Assembly (NCBI RefSeq): GCF_018881545.1
Contig: NZ_JACVQD010000001.1
Location: forward strand, 338,039-402,038
Source of the DNA: Polynucleobacter alcilacus
GTDB lineage: Bacteria > Pseudomonadota > Gammaproteobacteria > Burkholderiales > Burkholderiaceae
Length of the DNA: 64,000 bases
Direction of reading: 5' to 3'
Shown here: one piece after another, positions 39,046-48,557 of the stretch
Layout: every line of letters starts with the position of its first letter
Position numbering within the stretch: the first letter of the stretch is position 1
The notes under the pieces: generated by a model
The model's database searches: none
What the model was told of the DNA's origin: nothing
What the model saw: the letters and a program-made list of their open reading frames with translations, nothing else
Translations under genes and position numbers: made by a program

Positions 39046-40653
39046 TTAGCCAGTAATGGCTTGGCTACGCAAATACTCTTCATAAGTACCAGAGTAATCT
39101 ACAACCGTACCATCCATCTTCACTTCTAAGATGCGATTGGCCAAAGCAGAGACAAACTCACGGTCATGGGATACGAAAATTAAGGTGCCATCGAATTTCT
39201 CAAGGGCAATCTGTAAACTTTCAATCGATTCCATGTCCATGTGATTGGTTGGCTCGTCCATTGCAAGCACATTGTATTTTTGGAGCATGAGCTTGCCCCA
39301 AATCATTCGGCCCTTTTCGCCACCAGATAATACTTTGACTGATTTACCAATGTCATCGCCCGAAAACAATAGGCGACCTAAAGTGCCGCGGATGGATTGA
39401 TCGTCATCGCCAGTATTGCGCCACCAGTTCATCCAATCCATGAGTAATTCGTCTTTAGCGAACATCTCGGTATTGTCCTGGGGCATTACGCCAACCTTGG
39501 CATTCTCGGCCCACTTCACATCACCGCTATCAACCGCAATACCTTCAAAACGTTTACTGAGAATAGAGTTCAACAGAGTAGTTTTGCCAGCGCCGTTTTG
39601 ACCAATAATGGCAATCTTTTCGCCAGCGCGAACGCCAAGCTTAAAGTTTTTGAAAATTACTCGGTCATAGGATTTAGTCAGTCCATTGCACTCTACTGCC
39701 ATGTTGTGCAGTTTTTTCTCTGTATCAAAACGAATAAAGGGGTTTTGACGTGAAGAAGGCTTTACTTCAACAATCTCGATCTTCTCTAATTGACGTTGGC
39801 GTGAAGTGGCTTGACGCGCTTTTGAAGCATTTGCAGAGAAGCGGGCCACGAAAGCCTGTAACTCAGCAATTTTTTCTTTGGCCTTCACGTTAGAACTGAG
39901 TTGTTGTGTTCGTGCCTGCACGGATGCCAACATATACGAGTCGTAGTTTCCGGGATAGACCTTCAAAGTTCCAAAGTCCATATCCGCCATATGCGTACAG
40001 ACTTCATTGAGGAAGTGGCGATCATGGGAAATAATGACGATGGTGCTCTTAATGTCATTCAGAATATCTTCAAGCCAATGAATCGAATGAATATCCAAGT
40101 TATTGGTTGGCTCATCCAGAAGCAGTACATCTGGATCAGAGAACAAGGCTTGCGCTAGCAAAACACGTAATTTCCAGCCCGGGGCAACATTACTCATCGG
40201 GCCATTGTGTTGCTCAATTGGAATACCAATCCCCAACAACAACTCACCTGCTTTAGCTTCAGCGGTATAGCCGCCGTACTCGGCATACTTACCTTCTAAC
40301 TCAGCAGCCTTCATGTAATCTTCATCTGTAGCATCTGCATTAGCGTAGATCGCATCGCGTTCAGCAGCAGCCTTCCACATCTCTTCGTGGCCCATCATCA
40401 CCACATCAAGTACGCGCACATCTTCATAAGCAAATTGATCTTGGCGCAACTTACCCAAACGAACGCCTGGGTCCAGGCTCACGTTGCCACTGGTTGGCTC
40501 TAGCTCACCACCTAAGATTTTCATGAAGGTGGATTTACCGCAACCGTTTGCGCCAATCAGGCCATAACGATTACCGCCGCCGAACTTGACGGAAATGTTT
40601 TCAAACAGGGGTTTCGCCCCAAACTGCATGGTGATATTAGATGCGGACAACAC
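39046..40653 (-). CDS. ybiT: ABC-F ATPase YbiT
   Basis: A soluble twin-ATPase of the ABC-F group, which acts on ribosomes to resolve stalled states. 535 residues. Two Walker A loops, GANGCGKS (34-41) and GQNGAGKT, each with a catalytic glutamate ([11 protein letters not shown] and [11 protein letters not shown]). The first signature motif is the divergent VAPGWKLR, exactly as in E. coli YbiT, and the second is LSGGEKGR. The linker ([24 protein letters not shown]) is the P-site tRNA interaction motif. The likely product is therefore YbiT rather than an antibiotic-resistance ABC-F. Confidence 0.93.
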   Translation of the reverse strand: MLSASNITMQFGAKPLFENISVKFGGGNRYGLIGANGCGKSTFMKILGGELEPTSGNVSLDPGVRLGKLRQDQFAYEDVRVLDVVMMGHEEMWKAAAERDAIYANADATDEDYMKAAELEGKYAEYGGYTAEAKAGELLLGIGIPIEQHNGPMSNVAPGWKLRVLLAQALFSDPDVLLLDEPTNNLDIHSIHWLEDILNDIKSTIVIISHDRHFLNEVCTHMADMDFGTLKVYPGNYDSYMLASVQARTQQLSSNVKAKEKIAELQAFVARFSANASKARQATSRQRQLEKIEIVEVKPSSRQNPFIRFDTEKKLHNMAVECNGLTKSYDRVIFKNFKLGVRAGEKIAIIGQNGAGKTTLLNSILSKRFEGIAVDSGDVKWAENAKVGVMPQDNTEMFAKDELLMDWMNWWRNTGDDDQSIRGTLGRLLFSGDDIGKSVKVLSGGEKGRMIWGKLMLQKYNVLAMDEPTNHMDMESIESLQIALEKFDGTLIFVSHDREFVSALANRILEVKMDGTVVDYSGTYEEYLRSQAITG

Positions 40654-40748
40654 GGATGGTTTCTAGCTTTCTGAAATTCAATTCAACAGATACCCTTTTT
40701 GGGGGCAAAGACCGTTATTTTAACGGGTTCAGGATGCAAAGGTCTAAT

Positions 40749-41459
40749 TCAGACTTTGACCCTGAATGGGGTGAAATTCGTATGGATATCGTAATAATCC
40801 TCATTTTCCTTGCGCTTGAGGAAATTCACGACCCAATAAGTCAGCGGTGTAGCCAGAACTTCCCAGGAAGTCTTTAGGACATACTGCGCCATAGCTACCT
40901 GAATAAGCTCATGGGTTGGCCAGATGCCATAAAAAGCCAGCATATAAAACAAAGACGAATCCACCAACTCACCTACCGCAGTTGAACCTATCGTGCGCAT
41001 CCATAAATGGCGCCCTTCAGTCCAAATTTTCATTTTGGCAAGTACATAGCTGTTAATTAAGCTGCCACACCAAAAAGAAAACATGGAGGCCAAGGCAATG
41101 CGCCAGGAGTTACCAAAAACGGTTTCTAGGCCGTGCTGATAGTTCTCCATGTATGCACCAGGAGCAATCGGCAAGGCAATCACAATCTGCGCCATGATCG
41201 CTGCAAAGGCCAGAGCGGCAAAGCCAGCCCAGACCGCACGGCGATCATAGGCATAACCATACACCTCAGTCAGAATGTCTCCAAAGAAGTAGGCAATGGG
41301 GAAGAACAAGATACCGCCGCCAAATGGCACCGTACCAAAGTAAGGCAGATCAATCACTGCCGCCTTGCCCGCGCCAATAAAGTTGGAGCAAAGCAAAACC
41401 ACCACGAAGGCCGTCAAAATCAGGTCATAGAAGCGGTGGTGTCGTCTAGGTGAGTCCAT
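40749..41459 (-). CDS. yhhQ: Queuosine-precursor transporter YhhQ
   Basis: Six-helix membrane protein of the ECF-like vitamin-uptake transporter group (DUF165) that imports preQ0/preQ1 for queuosine tRNA modification. Segments FYDLILTAFVVVLLCSNFIG, FFPIAYFFGDILTEVYGY and GSTAVGELVDSSLFY are typical. The frame is open to 41552, but that start would overlap gcdH head to head. The ATG at 41459 (MDSPRRHHRFYDL) fits family N-termini, giving 236 residues. De novo queuosine genes are not in this window, so salvage cannot be judged. Confidence 0.88.
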   Translation of the reverse strand: MDSPRRHHRFYDLILTAFVVVLLCSNFIGAGKAAVIDLPYFGTVPFGGGILFFPIAYFFGDILTEVYGYAYDRRAVWAGFAALAFAAIMAQIVIALPIAPGAYMENYQHGLETVFGNSWRIALASMFSFWCGSLINSYVLAKMKIWTEGRHLWMRTIGSTAVGELVDSSLFYMLAFYGIWPTHELIQVAMAQYVLKTSWEVLATPLTYWVVNFLKRKENEDYYDIHTNFTPFRVKV

Positions 41460-41540
41460 AAGCTTGGAAAAATGGATAATAGAAATAAGAATATCTGCAT
41501 TCCTGAAAATTCGCAGGAAGCAGGCTAAACCAATAATAGG

Positions 41541-42731
41541 ATGACCAAGCAAATGAGCAAAGCCAGTTTCAATTGGGCAGACCCCCTACTTCTCGATACT
41601 CAATTGTCAGAAGAGGAGCGCATGATTCGGGATGCTGCGGCTGAATATGCCCAAGGTCGCCTGATGCCGCGTGTTCTTGAAGCATTCCGCAATGAAACTA
41701 CCGATCCAGCGATCTTCCGTGAAATGGGTGAGCTTGGCCTCTTAGGTATTACTATCCCTGAGCAATATGGCGGCGCCAATTTGAACTATGTTTCATACGG
41801 TCTTATCGCTCGTGAAATCGAACGCGTAGATTCTGGATATCGTTCCATGATGAGTGTGCAATCCTCCTTAGTAATGGTACCTATCAATGAATTTGGTAGC
41901 GAAGCGCAAAAACAAAAGTATCTGCCGAAATTAGCTACTGGAGAGTGGATTGGTTGCTTTGGTTTAACTGAACCCAACTATGGTTCTGATGCTGGCGGCA
42001 TGATCACCCGTGCCAAGAAAGTGCCTGGCGGATTTTCTTTAACGGGCTCCAAGATGTGGATCTCAAACTCCCCGATTGCCGATGTCTTTGTAGTTTGGGC
42101 AAAAAATGATGAAGGCGTCATTCGTGGCTTCATTCTGGAAAAGGGGATGAAAGGTTTAAGCGCCCCTAAGATCAGCGGCAAGATGGGTTTACGCGCCTCT
42201 ATCACTGGTGAGATCGTGATGGATGAAGTGTTTGTGCCTGCTGAAAATGAATTCCCCGAAGTGACTGGCCTCAAAGGCCCATTCACTTGCTTGAACTCTG
42301 CGCGCTATGGCATTGCCTGGGGTACGCTTGGTGCAGCTGAGTGGTGTTGGTATGCAGCGCGTCAATACACTATGGATCGTAAACAGTTTGATAAACCTTT
42401 GGCTGCCAATCAACTGATTCAGAAAAAATTGGCGGATATGCAAACTGAAATCGCTCTTGGTTTGCAAGGCTGCTTGCGCTTAGGGCGTATGAAAGATGAA
42501 GGGATTGCAGCTCCAGAAATTACCTCCATCATGAAACGCAACTCCTGCGGTAAGTCCCTAGATATCGCTCGGATGGCGCGAGATATGCATGGTGGTAACG
42601 GGATCTCTGATGAGTATGGTGTGATACGTCACATGCTCAACTTAGAGGTAGTCAATACCTATGAAGGCACGCACGATATTCATGCTTTGATTCTTGGTCG
42701 TGCGCAAACCGGTATTCAGGCGTTTAGCTAA
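41541..42731 (+). CDS. gcdH: Glutaryl-CoA dehydrogenase
   Basis: FAD-dependent acyl-CoA dehydrogenase that oxidises and decarboxylates glutaryl-CoA to crotonyl-CoA in lysine, tryptophan or benzoate breakdown. 396 residues. The catalytic base is Glu375 in [17 protein letters not shown], and Arg101 in [15 protein letters not shown] is the glutarate-binding residue that separates GCDH from other family members. Electrons pass to ETF and then the ETF-QO encoded in this window. It converges on mnmH with one base between stops and no typical terminator. Confidence 0.95.
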   Translation: MTKQMSKASFNWADPLLLDTQLSEEERMIRDAAAEYAQGRLMPRVLEAFRNETTDPAIFREMGELGLLGITIPEQYGGANLNYVSYGLIAREIERVDSGYRSMMSVQSSLVMVPINEFGSEAQKQKYLPKLATGEWIGCFGLTEPNYGSDAGGMITRAKKVPGGFSLTGSKMWISNSPIADVFVVWAKNDEGVIRGFILEKGMKGLSAPKISGKMGLRASITGEIVMDEVFVPAENEFPEVTGLKGPFTCLNSARYGIAWGTLGAAEWCWYAARQYTMDRKQFDKPLAANQLIQKKLADMQTEIALGLQGCLRLGRMKDEGIAAPEITSIMKRNSCGKSLDIARMARDMHGGNGISDEYGVIRHMLNLEVVNTYEGTHDIHALILGRAQTGIQAFS

Positions 42732-42732
42732 T

Positions 42733-43806
42733 CTAATCTTTTAGCTTTGCCACGATGGCCTTTGCAGCTTTAGCAAAGGCCTGATCACTGTCATTTTCTA
42801 GTTGCACAAAATGGTCTATTTTGTATTGGGGAAAATTTCGTACGATTGACGATTGATAGGATGGGTCGTAGTGTTTCACTAACAGCTCCTCTACCAACTC
42901 TGGAAAGTTGCCTGCATCAATCGCTTCATTCCATTTGTTCATTTGTGCTTTTCCATAATGGGCAGTCAGTAAAGCTAACTTGCGCTTGAAATTATTGGTA
43001 TCGCTTAAGAAGTGGTGATACTCACGAATGAGCCAAGACACTCTGGTTTGTGTACTTGATCTCAATTCGATACAAGAACCATTACGGATTTTTTCCATCA
43101 AGGCATCGGGTATATGAAGCCCTCCCACCTTTTTACTCTCGGACTCCACAAAGACTAGCTTGGAGGGGTGAAGTTTGCGTAAGGCATTCCACAAGGCAGT
43201 TTCAAAGCCTTTTTGAGAGGGTTGCTCAATGTTCGGCTCATTCCCTAGAACAGAGCCGCGATGCACTGCTAAGCCCTCTAGATCCAGTATCTGTGCACCT
43301 AGTGCGCCAATTTCTTGTAGCACTCTCGTTTTGCCACTGCCAGTCATACCGCAGATGACCTGGAATGAGAAAGCACTCGCATCTTGTTCTAAGCCATCAA
43401 TCACCGTGCGTCGAAAGCCTTGATAACCAGCCTCCAGTTGCAGCGCCTTCCAACCGATGCGATTCAGAATATGGGTAAATGCCCCACTACGCTCACCACC
43501 ACGCCAACAATAAATCAGCGGTCGCCATTCTCGTGGCAGATCTAATAAATTCTTTTCAAGATGGGTAGCGATATTGCGAGAGACCAATGCTGCGCCAAGC
43601 TTTTTAGCCGCAAATGGAGAAACCTGTTTATACAAAGTTCCAATCTGAATACGCTCCTCATTACTAAGAACGGGGAAATTCACTGCACCTGGAATATGAT
43701 CTAAAGCAAACTCGGCAGGTGATCTCACGTCAATGACGAGATCAAACTCATCCAGCGCAGAAAGAAATTGATCCAGCTTTAAGATGTGCGGATTGCTGGG
43801 TTGCAT
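42733..43806 (-). CDS. mnmH: tRNA 2-selenouridine synthase
   Basis: Replaces sulfur by selenium at wobble 2-thiouridine (MnmH/SelU/YbbB), via a geranylated intermediate. 357 residues: an N-terminal rhodanese domain with catalytic Cys100 in IYCWRGGERS, then a P-loop GMTGSGKT (153-160). The enzyme needs selenophosphate from SelD, which is not in this window. A 9-base inverted repeat (42757-42765 with 42773-42781) lies in its C-terminal codons, facing gcdH. Confidence 0.93.
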   Translation of the reverse strand: MQPSNPHILKLDQFLSALDEFDLVIDVRSPAEFALDHIPGAVNFPVLSNEERIQIGTLYKQVSPFAAKKLGAALVSRNIATHLEKNLLDLPREWRPLIYCWRGGERSGAFTHILNRIGWKALQLEAGYQGFRRTVIDGLEQDASAFSFQVICGMTGSGKTRVLQEIGALGAQILDLEGLAVHRGSVLGNEPNIEQPSQKGFETALWNALRKLHPSKLVFVESESKKVGGLHIPDALMEKIRNGSCIELRSSTQTRVSWLIREYHHFLSDTNNFKRKLALLTAHYGKAQMNKWNEAIDAGNFPELVEELLVKHYDPSYQSSIVRNFPQYKIDHFVQLENDSDQAFAKAAKAIVAKLKD

Positions 43807-43811
43807 GCCGT

Positions 43812-44234
43812 TTACGCGCGCACCTTTTGCAAGATATCCTCAGGCCAAGGTACAGACTGACTTGTGTTTATGTCCACCCACACCAGAGTAGTGCCACCAT
43901 CCGCAGCCAAGATATCAGGCGCAGAAGTTAGGGTCATGGTGTGAAATACATCCATACTCGTTCTACCAATTGTGCCAACAAATGTTTTGATAATAAGATC
44001 GCCTGGATAAGTTAGTTGCACAAAGAAATTGCAAAAGGCATTGATCATGATCACTGACTCACCCTCTGGAGCAACCTGATATCCCAGCGAATGAATCCAA
44101 TCAACTCGCGCCTGCTCCATGTACCGAAAGTAAACCGTGTTATTCACGTGACCGTATGCATCCATATCACCCCACCGAATCGGCATGATGACTTCATGTA
44201 CAAGCTTGCGCTCTTCTGGAATAGTGATGCGCAT
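43812..44234 (-). CDS. 4HBT/YbgC-type acyl-CoA thioesterase
   Basis: 140-residue hotdog protein. The 4-hydroxybenzoyl-CoA thioesterase signature MPIRWGDMDAYGHVNNTVYFRYMEQAR includes the catalytic Asp. Substrate unknown; such enzymes usually hydrolyse short or aromatic acyl-CoAs. It lies 5 bases upstream of mnmH, and 13 bases after the DUF442 gene, so the three may be co-transcribed. Confidence 0.85.
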   Translation of the reverse strand: MRITIPEERKLVHEVIMPIRWGDMDAYGHVNNTVYFRYMEQARVDWIHSLGYQVAPEGESVIMINAFCNFFVQLTYPGDLIIKTFVGTIGRTSMDVFHTMTLTSAPDILAADGGTTLVWVDINTSQSVPWPEDILQKVRA

Positions 44235-44247
44235 CTAATTAAACGCG

Positions 44248-44592
44248 TTAGCCAAGTTGCAAGGCAAGTTGATATAAGTTGGTTGAGCGAGCACCAGAAC
44301 GACAGAATGCCAAGATCGGACCAGGCATCGTCTCTAAGAGACGTGCCATTTCTTGAACCTGCGCTGGAGTGAAGGCACCAGGCAATACTGGTAAATAGGC
44401 GTAATTTAGACCAAGCTTTTCTGCTTCTGCCTGAATCGATGCATTACTGGGTTGATCGGGACCACCCTCGCCATCAGGGCGATTATTAATCACGCTTTTG
44501 TAGCCTTGCTGGGCAATTTCTGCCAAATGGGTGTGATCGATCTGACCAAGAGTACCGAACTGGGCGGTATGGCAACTAATAGGAAGACTCAT
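44248..44592 (-). CDS. DUF442/TIGR01244 sulfurtransferase or phosphatase-like protein
   Basis: 114 residues with the signature AFCRSGARS (Cys97), preceded by VINNRPDGEGGPDQP, which is typical of DUF442. This fold is related to dual-specificity phosphatases; in Blh proteins the same domain works with a persulfide dioxygenase as a sulfurtransferase. An ATG at 44619 is in frame, but GAGGG lies five bases before the ATG at 44592, which is preferred. Adjacent YeeE-family transporters favour a role in sulfane-sulfur handling (inference). Confidence 0.8.
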   Translation of the reverse strand: MSLPISCHTAQFGTLGQIDHTHLAEIAQQGYKSVINNRPDGEGGPDQPSNASIQAEAEKLGLNYAYLPVLPGAFTPAQVQEMARLLETMPGPILAFCRSGARSTNLYQLALQLG

Positions 44593-44645
44593 GAAACCCT
44601 CTACATTGAATATATGCAATAGGCTTGATTCTAAATCAGGCTTGT

Positions 44646-45104
44646 TCAGACCTGAGTTGGCTTGTTCTTGTGCTTTGAAAAGAAGCGCTCACAGAGCTCC
44701 ATGCCGGCTAGCATAGCAATAACAAATACCATAGCCTTGAGATGACCTGCCCCAAGCGCCACCAGCACTGGACCGGGACAAAAACCGGCAATACCCCAAC
44801 CTGCCCCAAATATCAGGCTACCAATAATCAAGGGTTTAGTGATATCCCTTCTAGTCGGAATATGCAGGACGCCCCCAAAAAAGGCCTCAGATCTTGTGTT
44901 CGCCACATAGAAACCACCCAGGCCCACGAGGACTGCGCCTAGCATCACAAACATCAAGGAAGGATCCCAGAGTCCAGTGATATCCAGAAAGCCTAATACC
45001 TTTTGGGGATTGCTCATCCCAGAAATAATGAGTCCCCAGCCAAACAGGACACCAATAGCGTACTGACTAAGGAGGCCAAAATGCTTTTTCATCTTAGACC
45101 CCAA
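44646..45104 (-). CDS. YeeE/YedE-family membrane protein, C-terminal half type (DUF6691)
   Basis: 152 residues with four or five hydrophobic helices. GWGIAGFCPGPVLVALGAGH is the conserved Cys-containing loop of this group (PmpB type). It overlaps the preceding gene by 11 bases and forms with it a two-gene version of a YeeE transporter, related to thiosulfate uptake protein TsuA. Substrate is likely a sulfur compound given the sox genes. Confidence 0.82.
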   Translation of the reverse strand: MGSKMKKHFGLLSQYAIGVLFGWGLIISGMSNPQKVLGFLDITGLWDPSLMFVMLGAVLVGLGGFYVANTRSEAFFGGVLHIPTRRDITKPLIIGSLIFGAGWGIAGFCPGPVLVALGAGHLKAMVFVIAMLAGMELCERFFSKHKNKPTQV

Positions 45105-45531
45105 TCAAGTGACGTAGCACAAAGACCATGATGAAACCCGCGCTCATAAAAGCGAGGGTGGCCACCAGTGATCTAGGAGAGAGCCGTGATAAACCACAAA
45201 TGCCATGACCGCTAGTGCAACCTGAGCCATATTGCGCACCAAAGCCGACTAGGAGACCGGCAATCCCAATTGCCAACCAACTCGAATCAATTTCCACAAT
45301 GGGGAAAATACCAAAAAATAATGCTCCCAAAAAAGGTGCCGTGATTAAACCCAGAACTAAGGAAAGGCGCCATGCCGTGTCCGTCAATTTTGGATGGAGC
45401 AAACCAGAAACAATTCCGCTAATACCCAAAATGCGGCCATGTAGTAATACGTAAAGCGCTGCTGCCACTCCCAAAATCATTCCGCCAAGTAGTGAGGGTA
45501 CTGGTGTAAAAGAAATCCAGTCAATGTGCAT
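45094..45531 (-). CDS. YeeE/YedE-family membrane protein, N-terminal half type
   Basis: 145 residues, membrane-embedded. The family motif is YGSGCTSGHGICGLSRLSPRSLVA with a central Cys thought to relay sulfur in TsuA-like channels. It is the first gene of the two-gene transporter and overlaps its partner by 11 bases, which suggests coupled translation in equal amounts. Confidence 0.82.
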   Translation of the reverse strand: MHIDWISFTPVPSLLGGMILGVAAALYVLLHGRILGISGIVSGLLHPKLTDTAWRLSLVLGLITAPFLGALFFGIFPIVEIDSSWLAIGIAGLLVGFGAQYGSGCTSGHGICGLSRLSPRSLVATLAFMSAGFIMVFVLRHLIGV

Positions 45532-45580
45532 TACTTGGTTTCCAATCTATTGATGATTAACTGTAGGCTTAACTACACGA

Positions 45581-46702
45581 TTAACTACAGGGATTCGGGG
45601 CAAGGCGGTATTGCAAATAGCGCATCCCGGCATATGCTCCAAAAATAAATCCAGGCAAGGCTATTAGTGATCCAAGAGCTAGTGTGGAAATGCCACTTAA
45701 ACCTTGCCCTACTGTACAGCCTAAGGCAGTCACGCCACCAAAGCCCATCAAGGCTGCACCAAGTAGATGATTTGCAGTGTCTTCGGTATTGCGGAAAGAT
45801 TCCCAGCGGAACGTTTTGGTTAATAAGGCAACTACAGTTGAACCCAGGATCATGCCGAGTACTGCAACAATTCCCACAGTTAACACTTTAGAAGTATCGC
45901 TATACATCATGAGCCAATCTAAGGAGTAAGCATAGGGTGCAACAAACGATAGACTTTCCATGCGACCTGAATTGGTCACCAAGAATACTTCTTCCAAGGT
46001 ATTAGGATCTTCTGCCACATAACCCAGACTTCCAGATACCCACCATACGGCACAAATAGCCAAACCAACTACGATGCCAGCAATTAAATTTTCAGCAGTC
46101 CAAAATGCTTTGCTAGCCAAGGCGTAGGCAACAAATACAAAACCAATCATCAAGCCCAAAACAAGATGTAAATTAGCACGCGCCATACCTAATGGACCAC
46201 TAAGCAGACTGGGTAAATCTTGTGGGGTACTGAAGGCAATAAAGACAGTATCAAGCGTATTGATTCGAATCACACCCAGAAAGCCGCGCATTGTCATATA
46301 CGCAGTTAAGCCTAGAACCATAAACACAATAATCGATTTGAGATTACCGCCACCAATGCGAACCAAAGTTTTACTACCGCATCCTGAGGCCAAGACCATA
46401 CCAAAACCAAATAACACGCTCCCAACAATACTTGAGAGCCATAAAAACTTATTGCCGGTATAGATACTTTTCAGTGGATCTATCAAGCCAAGATAAGACA
46501 TTAAAGTAAAGCCAATAATAGCAACCCCAATCGCTAAGAACCACTGTCTTAAGCGACCCCAGCTAGACATGATGAATACATCCGAAACGGCACCCATCGT
46601 GCAAAAGCCCGTTTTTTGCATGACGGCGCCAAGTACAAAAGTAATGGCAAAGGTAGCCCAGAGAACTGACCTACTTAAAGAATGAATATCCACAACATCC
46701 AT
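45581..46702 (-). CDS. YeeE/YedE-family sulfur transporter (TsuA-like, full length)
   Basis: 373 residues with about ten helices. Three conserved cysteine motifs are visible: MQKTGFCTMGAVSD (N-terminus), ASGCGSKTLVRIGGGN, and ALGCTVGQGLSG. This is the one-chain form of the thiosulfate/sulfur transporter family. In the same cluster as the split form, so the organism may move two sulfur species, or both may serve the sox system. Confidence 0.85.
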   Translation of the reverse strand: MDVVDIHSLSRSVLWATFAITFVLGAVMQKTGFCTMGAVSDVFIMSSWGRLRQWFLAIGVAIIGFTLMSYLGLIDPLKSIYTGNKFLWLSSIVGSVLFGFGMVLASGCGSKTLVRIGGGNLKSIIVFMVLGLTAYMTMRGFLGVIRINTLDTVFIAFSTPQDLPSLLSGPLGMARANLHLVLGLMIGFVFVAYALASKAFWTAENLIAGIVVGLAICAVWWVSGSLGYVAEDPNTLEEVFLVTNSGRMESLSFVAPYAYSLDWLMMYSDTSKVLTVGIVAVLGMILGSTVVALLTKTFRWESFRNTEDTANHLLGAALMGFGGVTALGCTVGQGLSGISTLALGSLIALPGFIFGAYAGMRYLQYRLAPNPCS

Positions 46703-46722
46703 AGCGACTGTATTTTGAAAAA

Positions 46723-47040
46723 TTAAGGTTTGAATTTATAAAACTGCTGATTGAGATAAGCCACAACATCTGCTTCATCTTCTGGAAATAAATCTAAGCG
46801 AAGTTCGGTATTGCAGATGCCAACCATCCTCTTTAAGTTGGCGACTGATTTCACCTTGCTATCACTGCGTGTATAAATCATGTCACCATTTCCAAAGCCC
46901 GTTTTCTTGGCATGGCAGGCATAACATTTCTGCTGGTCAATGGTTTTACCGTTAGCCAAATCCGGGGCAGCAAAAGCTGGGGCACACATCAGCGCGCTCA
47001 AGGCAATTGCAGGGATCAATCGAATAAAAATCATTTTCAT
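46723..47040 (-). CDS. Periplasmic monohaem cytochrome c
   Basis: 105 residues. Signal peptide ends PAFA-AP; the single haem site is CYACH (39-43). There is no recognisable distal Met near the C-terminus other than in NLKRMVGICN, so ligation is uncertain. It follows the MBL gene within the sox cluster and may accept electrons from a sulfur-oxidising step there. Specific partner unknown. Confidence 0.8.
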   Translation of the reverse strand: MKMIFIRLIPAIALSALMCAPAFAAPDLANGKTIDQQKCYACHAKKTGFGNGDMIYTRSDSKVKSVANLKRMVGICNTELRLDLFPEDEADVVAYLNQQFYKFKP

Positions 47041-47098
47041 TACAAATCAAGGATTTAGCATTAATCGTCTATTTTAAGGCCCAATGACCAAAATTGCC

Positions 47099-48076
47099 CT
47101 ATTCAGACTGGATCGACAGGTAGACGTTATAGGCATTCATACGGTTAGCCGCCCCAAACAGTGGCATTCCTTCGTATTCTGACCAATCCGCTTGTTTATA
47201 GGCCTCTTCAAAAGGATCCATATTAATGGCTGCCGCAGACATCGACTGCCGCAAATAGTTGAGGTAATTTCTGGTGAAGGCAATATCTGTAATGGGCTGA
47301 AGCGAATAATTGCCATGACCTGGAATCACAATCTTGGGATTGAGTTTTTCAATTGCATCCAAAGCGATTAACCAGCCTTTGCTGTCGGCATTACCTACGA
47401 ATGGTATCCGCCCTCTAAATACCAAATCTCCAGCAAAGAGTACTTTTTCTGAGGGTACATAAACCATTAAATCTTCAGGCGCATGCGCAGGCCCTACACG
47501 ACTAATGAAGAAATCCACCCCGCCAATAGATAGTTTGAGTTTTTGATCAATCCATACATCCGCTGAAATCAGCTTTGTGTCGGCGCTTACCCATGGAGCA
47601 AAATCAATTCTCGAGGCAATTAAACGTTGCTTAGCTGTTTCTGAAGAAAGGTAGTTTCTACCTTCCCCTTGCGCATAAATCTTAGCGCCAATTTTTTTAA
47701 ATTCTTGCAAACCATAAACGTGATCAGCATGGTAATGACTCACAATGAGCGCTACGACTTTTTGATTGCTAACTTTCTTGATCTCCGCAATGAGTTTTTT
47801 TGCCAGAATGGGCGAGCCCAAAGCATCTACCACCACCACTCCACTTGGAGTGACCACAAAGCCCGCATTAGAGATGAAGTTTTGATTAGCGCTACTCCCC
47901 ATTTCTGGAAGGCCTTGGACAAAATACGTGTGGGGTGCCACCTGCACTGGATTTAATTGAATGGTGTCGACCGTGTTTGCTTTCTGCCCGTAAGCTGCAG
48001 TAAAAAAGAGAAAGGATCCCATGAGGATCCCTATTGAACACTGTAGATAAGGGCTGCTAGCCTTATAAGTATGCAT
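47099..48076 (-). CDS. Periplasmic metallo-beta-lactamase-fold hydrolase (SoxH-like)
   Basis: 325 residues with an N-terminal signal-like segment. The binuclear metal motif HxHxDH is SHYHADHVYG (His114, His116, Asp118, His119), with GPAHAPEDL, LFAGDLVF and IPGHG as the further ligands. SoxH-like and quinoprotein-relay MBL proteins are common in sox and methylotrophy loci. The reaction is not established. It lies 8 bases after the DsrE gene. Confidence 0.8.
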   Translation of the reverse strand: MHTYKASSPYLQCSIGILMGSFLFFTAAYGQKANTVDTIQLNPVQVAPHTYFVQGLPEMGSSANQNFISNAGFVVTPSGVVVVDALGSPILAKKLIAEIKKVSNQKVVALIVSHYHADHVYGLQEFKKIGAKIYAQGEGRNYLSSETAKQRLIASRIDFAPWVSADTKLISADVWIDQKLKLSIGGVDFFISRVGPAHAPEDLMVYVPSEKVLFAGDLVFRGRIPFVGNADSKGWLIALDAIEKLNPKIVIPGHGNYSLQPITDIAFTRNYLNYLRQSMSAAAINMDPFEEAYKQADWSEYEGMPLFGAANRMNAYNVYLSIQSE

Positions 48077-48084
48077 TTGATTGC

Positions 48085-48525
48085 TTAAGGCTTAATGTAA
48101 GCAAAGCCATCTTTATATTGCAGGTCCGCCACACGCACTACCCCTGATGGTGTGAAATCCGCATCTAAGGTGAATTGATCTTTCTTGAGATTGCGATTCT
48201 GTAAAGTAATTTCACAAACTTCAAAACGCACTCCACGCGATTTGAGGGCTCCAACTAATGGCGCATATTCCACATTATTTTTCTTATCCTTGGCGCCTTC
48301 CATCAGCACATCAACACCATTTGCATGAGTCACAACAATAATGATGGTGTTGGGAGAAGTATCCAAATGGTTACGAATATTGCGCAGGCCTTTTAGACCC
48401 TGAGTTTCTGCATCATCAATGTGATAAACCACTTTGGTATTGCCAGTAGATTGAGCTGAAGCAGCAGAGCAAAACCCAAATGTAATGGCCGCAACAACGG
48501 TAATGATAGAAAGTAGTTTTTTCAT
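48085..48525 (-). CDS. Secreted DsrE-family protein
   Basis: 146 residues with a signal peptide (ends SAASA-QS) and a DsrE/DUF1791-like alpha/beta core (KVVYHIDDAETQGLKGLRNIRNHLD; TIIIVVTHANGVDVLMEG; FEVCEITLQNR). The single Cys in VCEITL is at the position of the reactive Cys of some DsrE sulfur carriers. A periplasmic persulfide carrier would fit the sox setting, but this is inference. Confidence 0.8.
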   Translation of the reverse strand: MKKLLSIITVVAAITFGFCSAASAQSTGNTKVVYHIDDAETQGLKGLRNIRNHLDTSPNTIIIVVTHANGVDVLMEGAKDKKNNVEYAPLVGALKSRGVRFEVCEITLQNRNLKKDQFTLDADFTPSGVVRVADLQYKDGFAYIKP

Positions 48526-48557
48526 GCTGATTCTCGTGTAGTTAGATATGTAGCTAA

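Noticed and set aside
41460-41552. N-terminal extension of yhhQ to 41552
   Set aside because: Would overlap gcdH head to head and adds residues absent from YhhQ proteins; ATG at 41459 is preferred.
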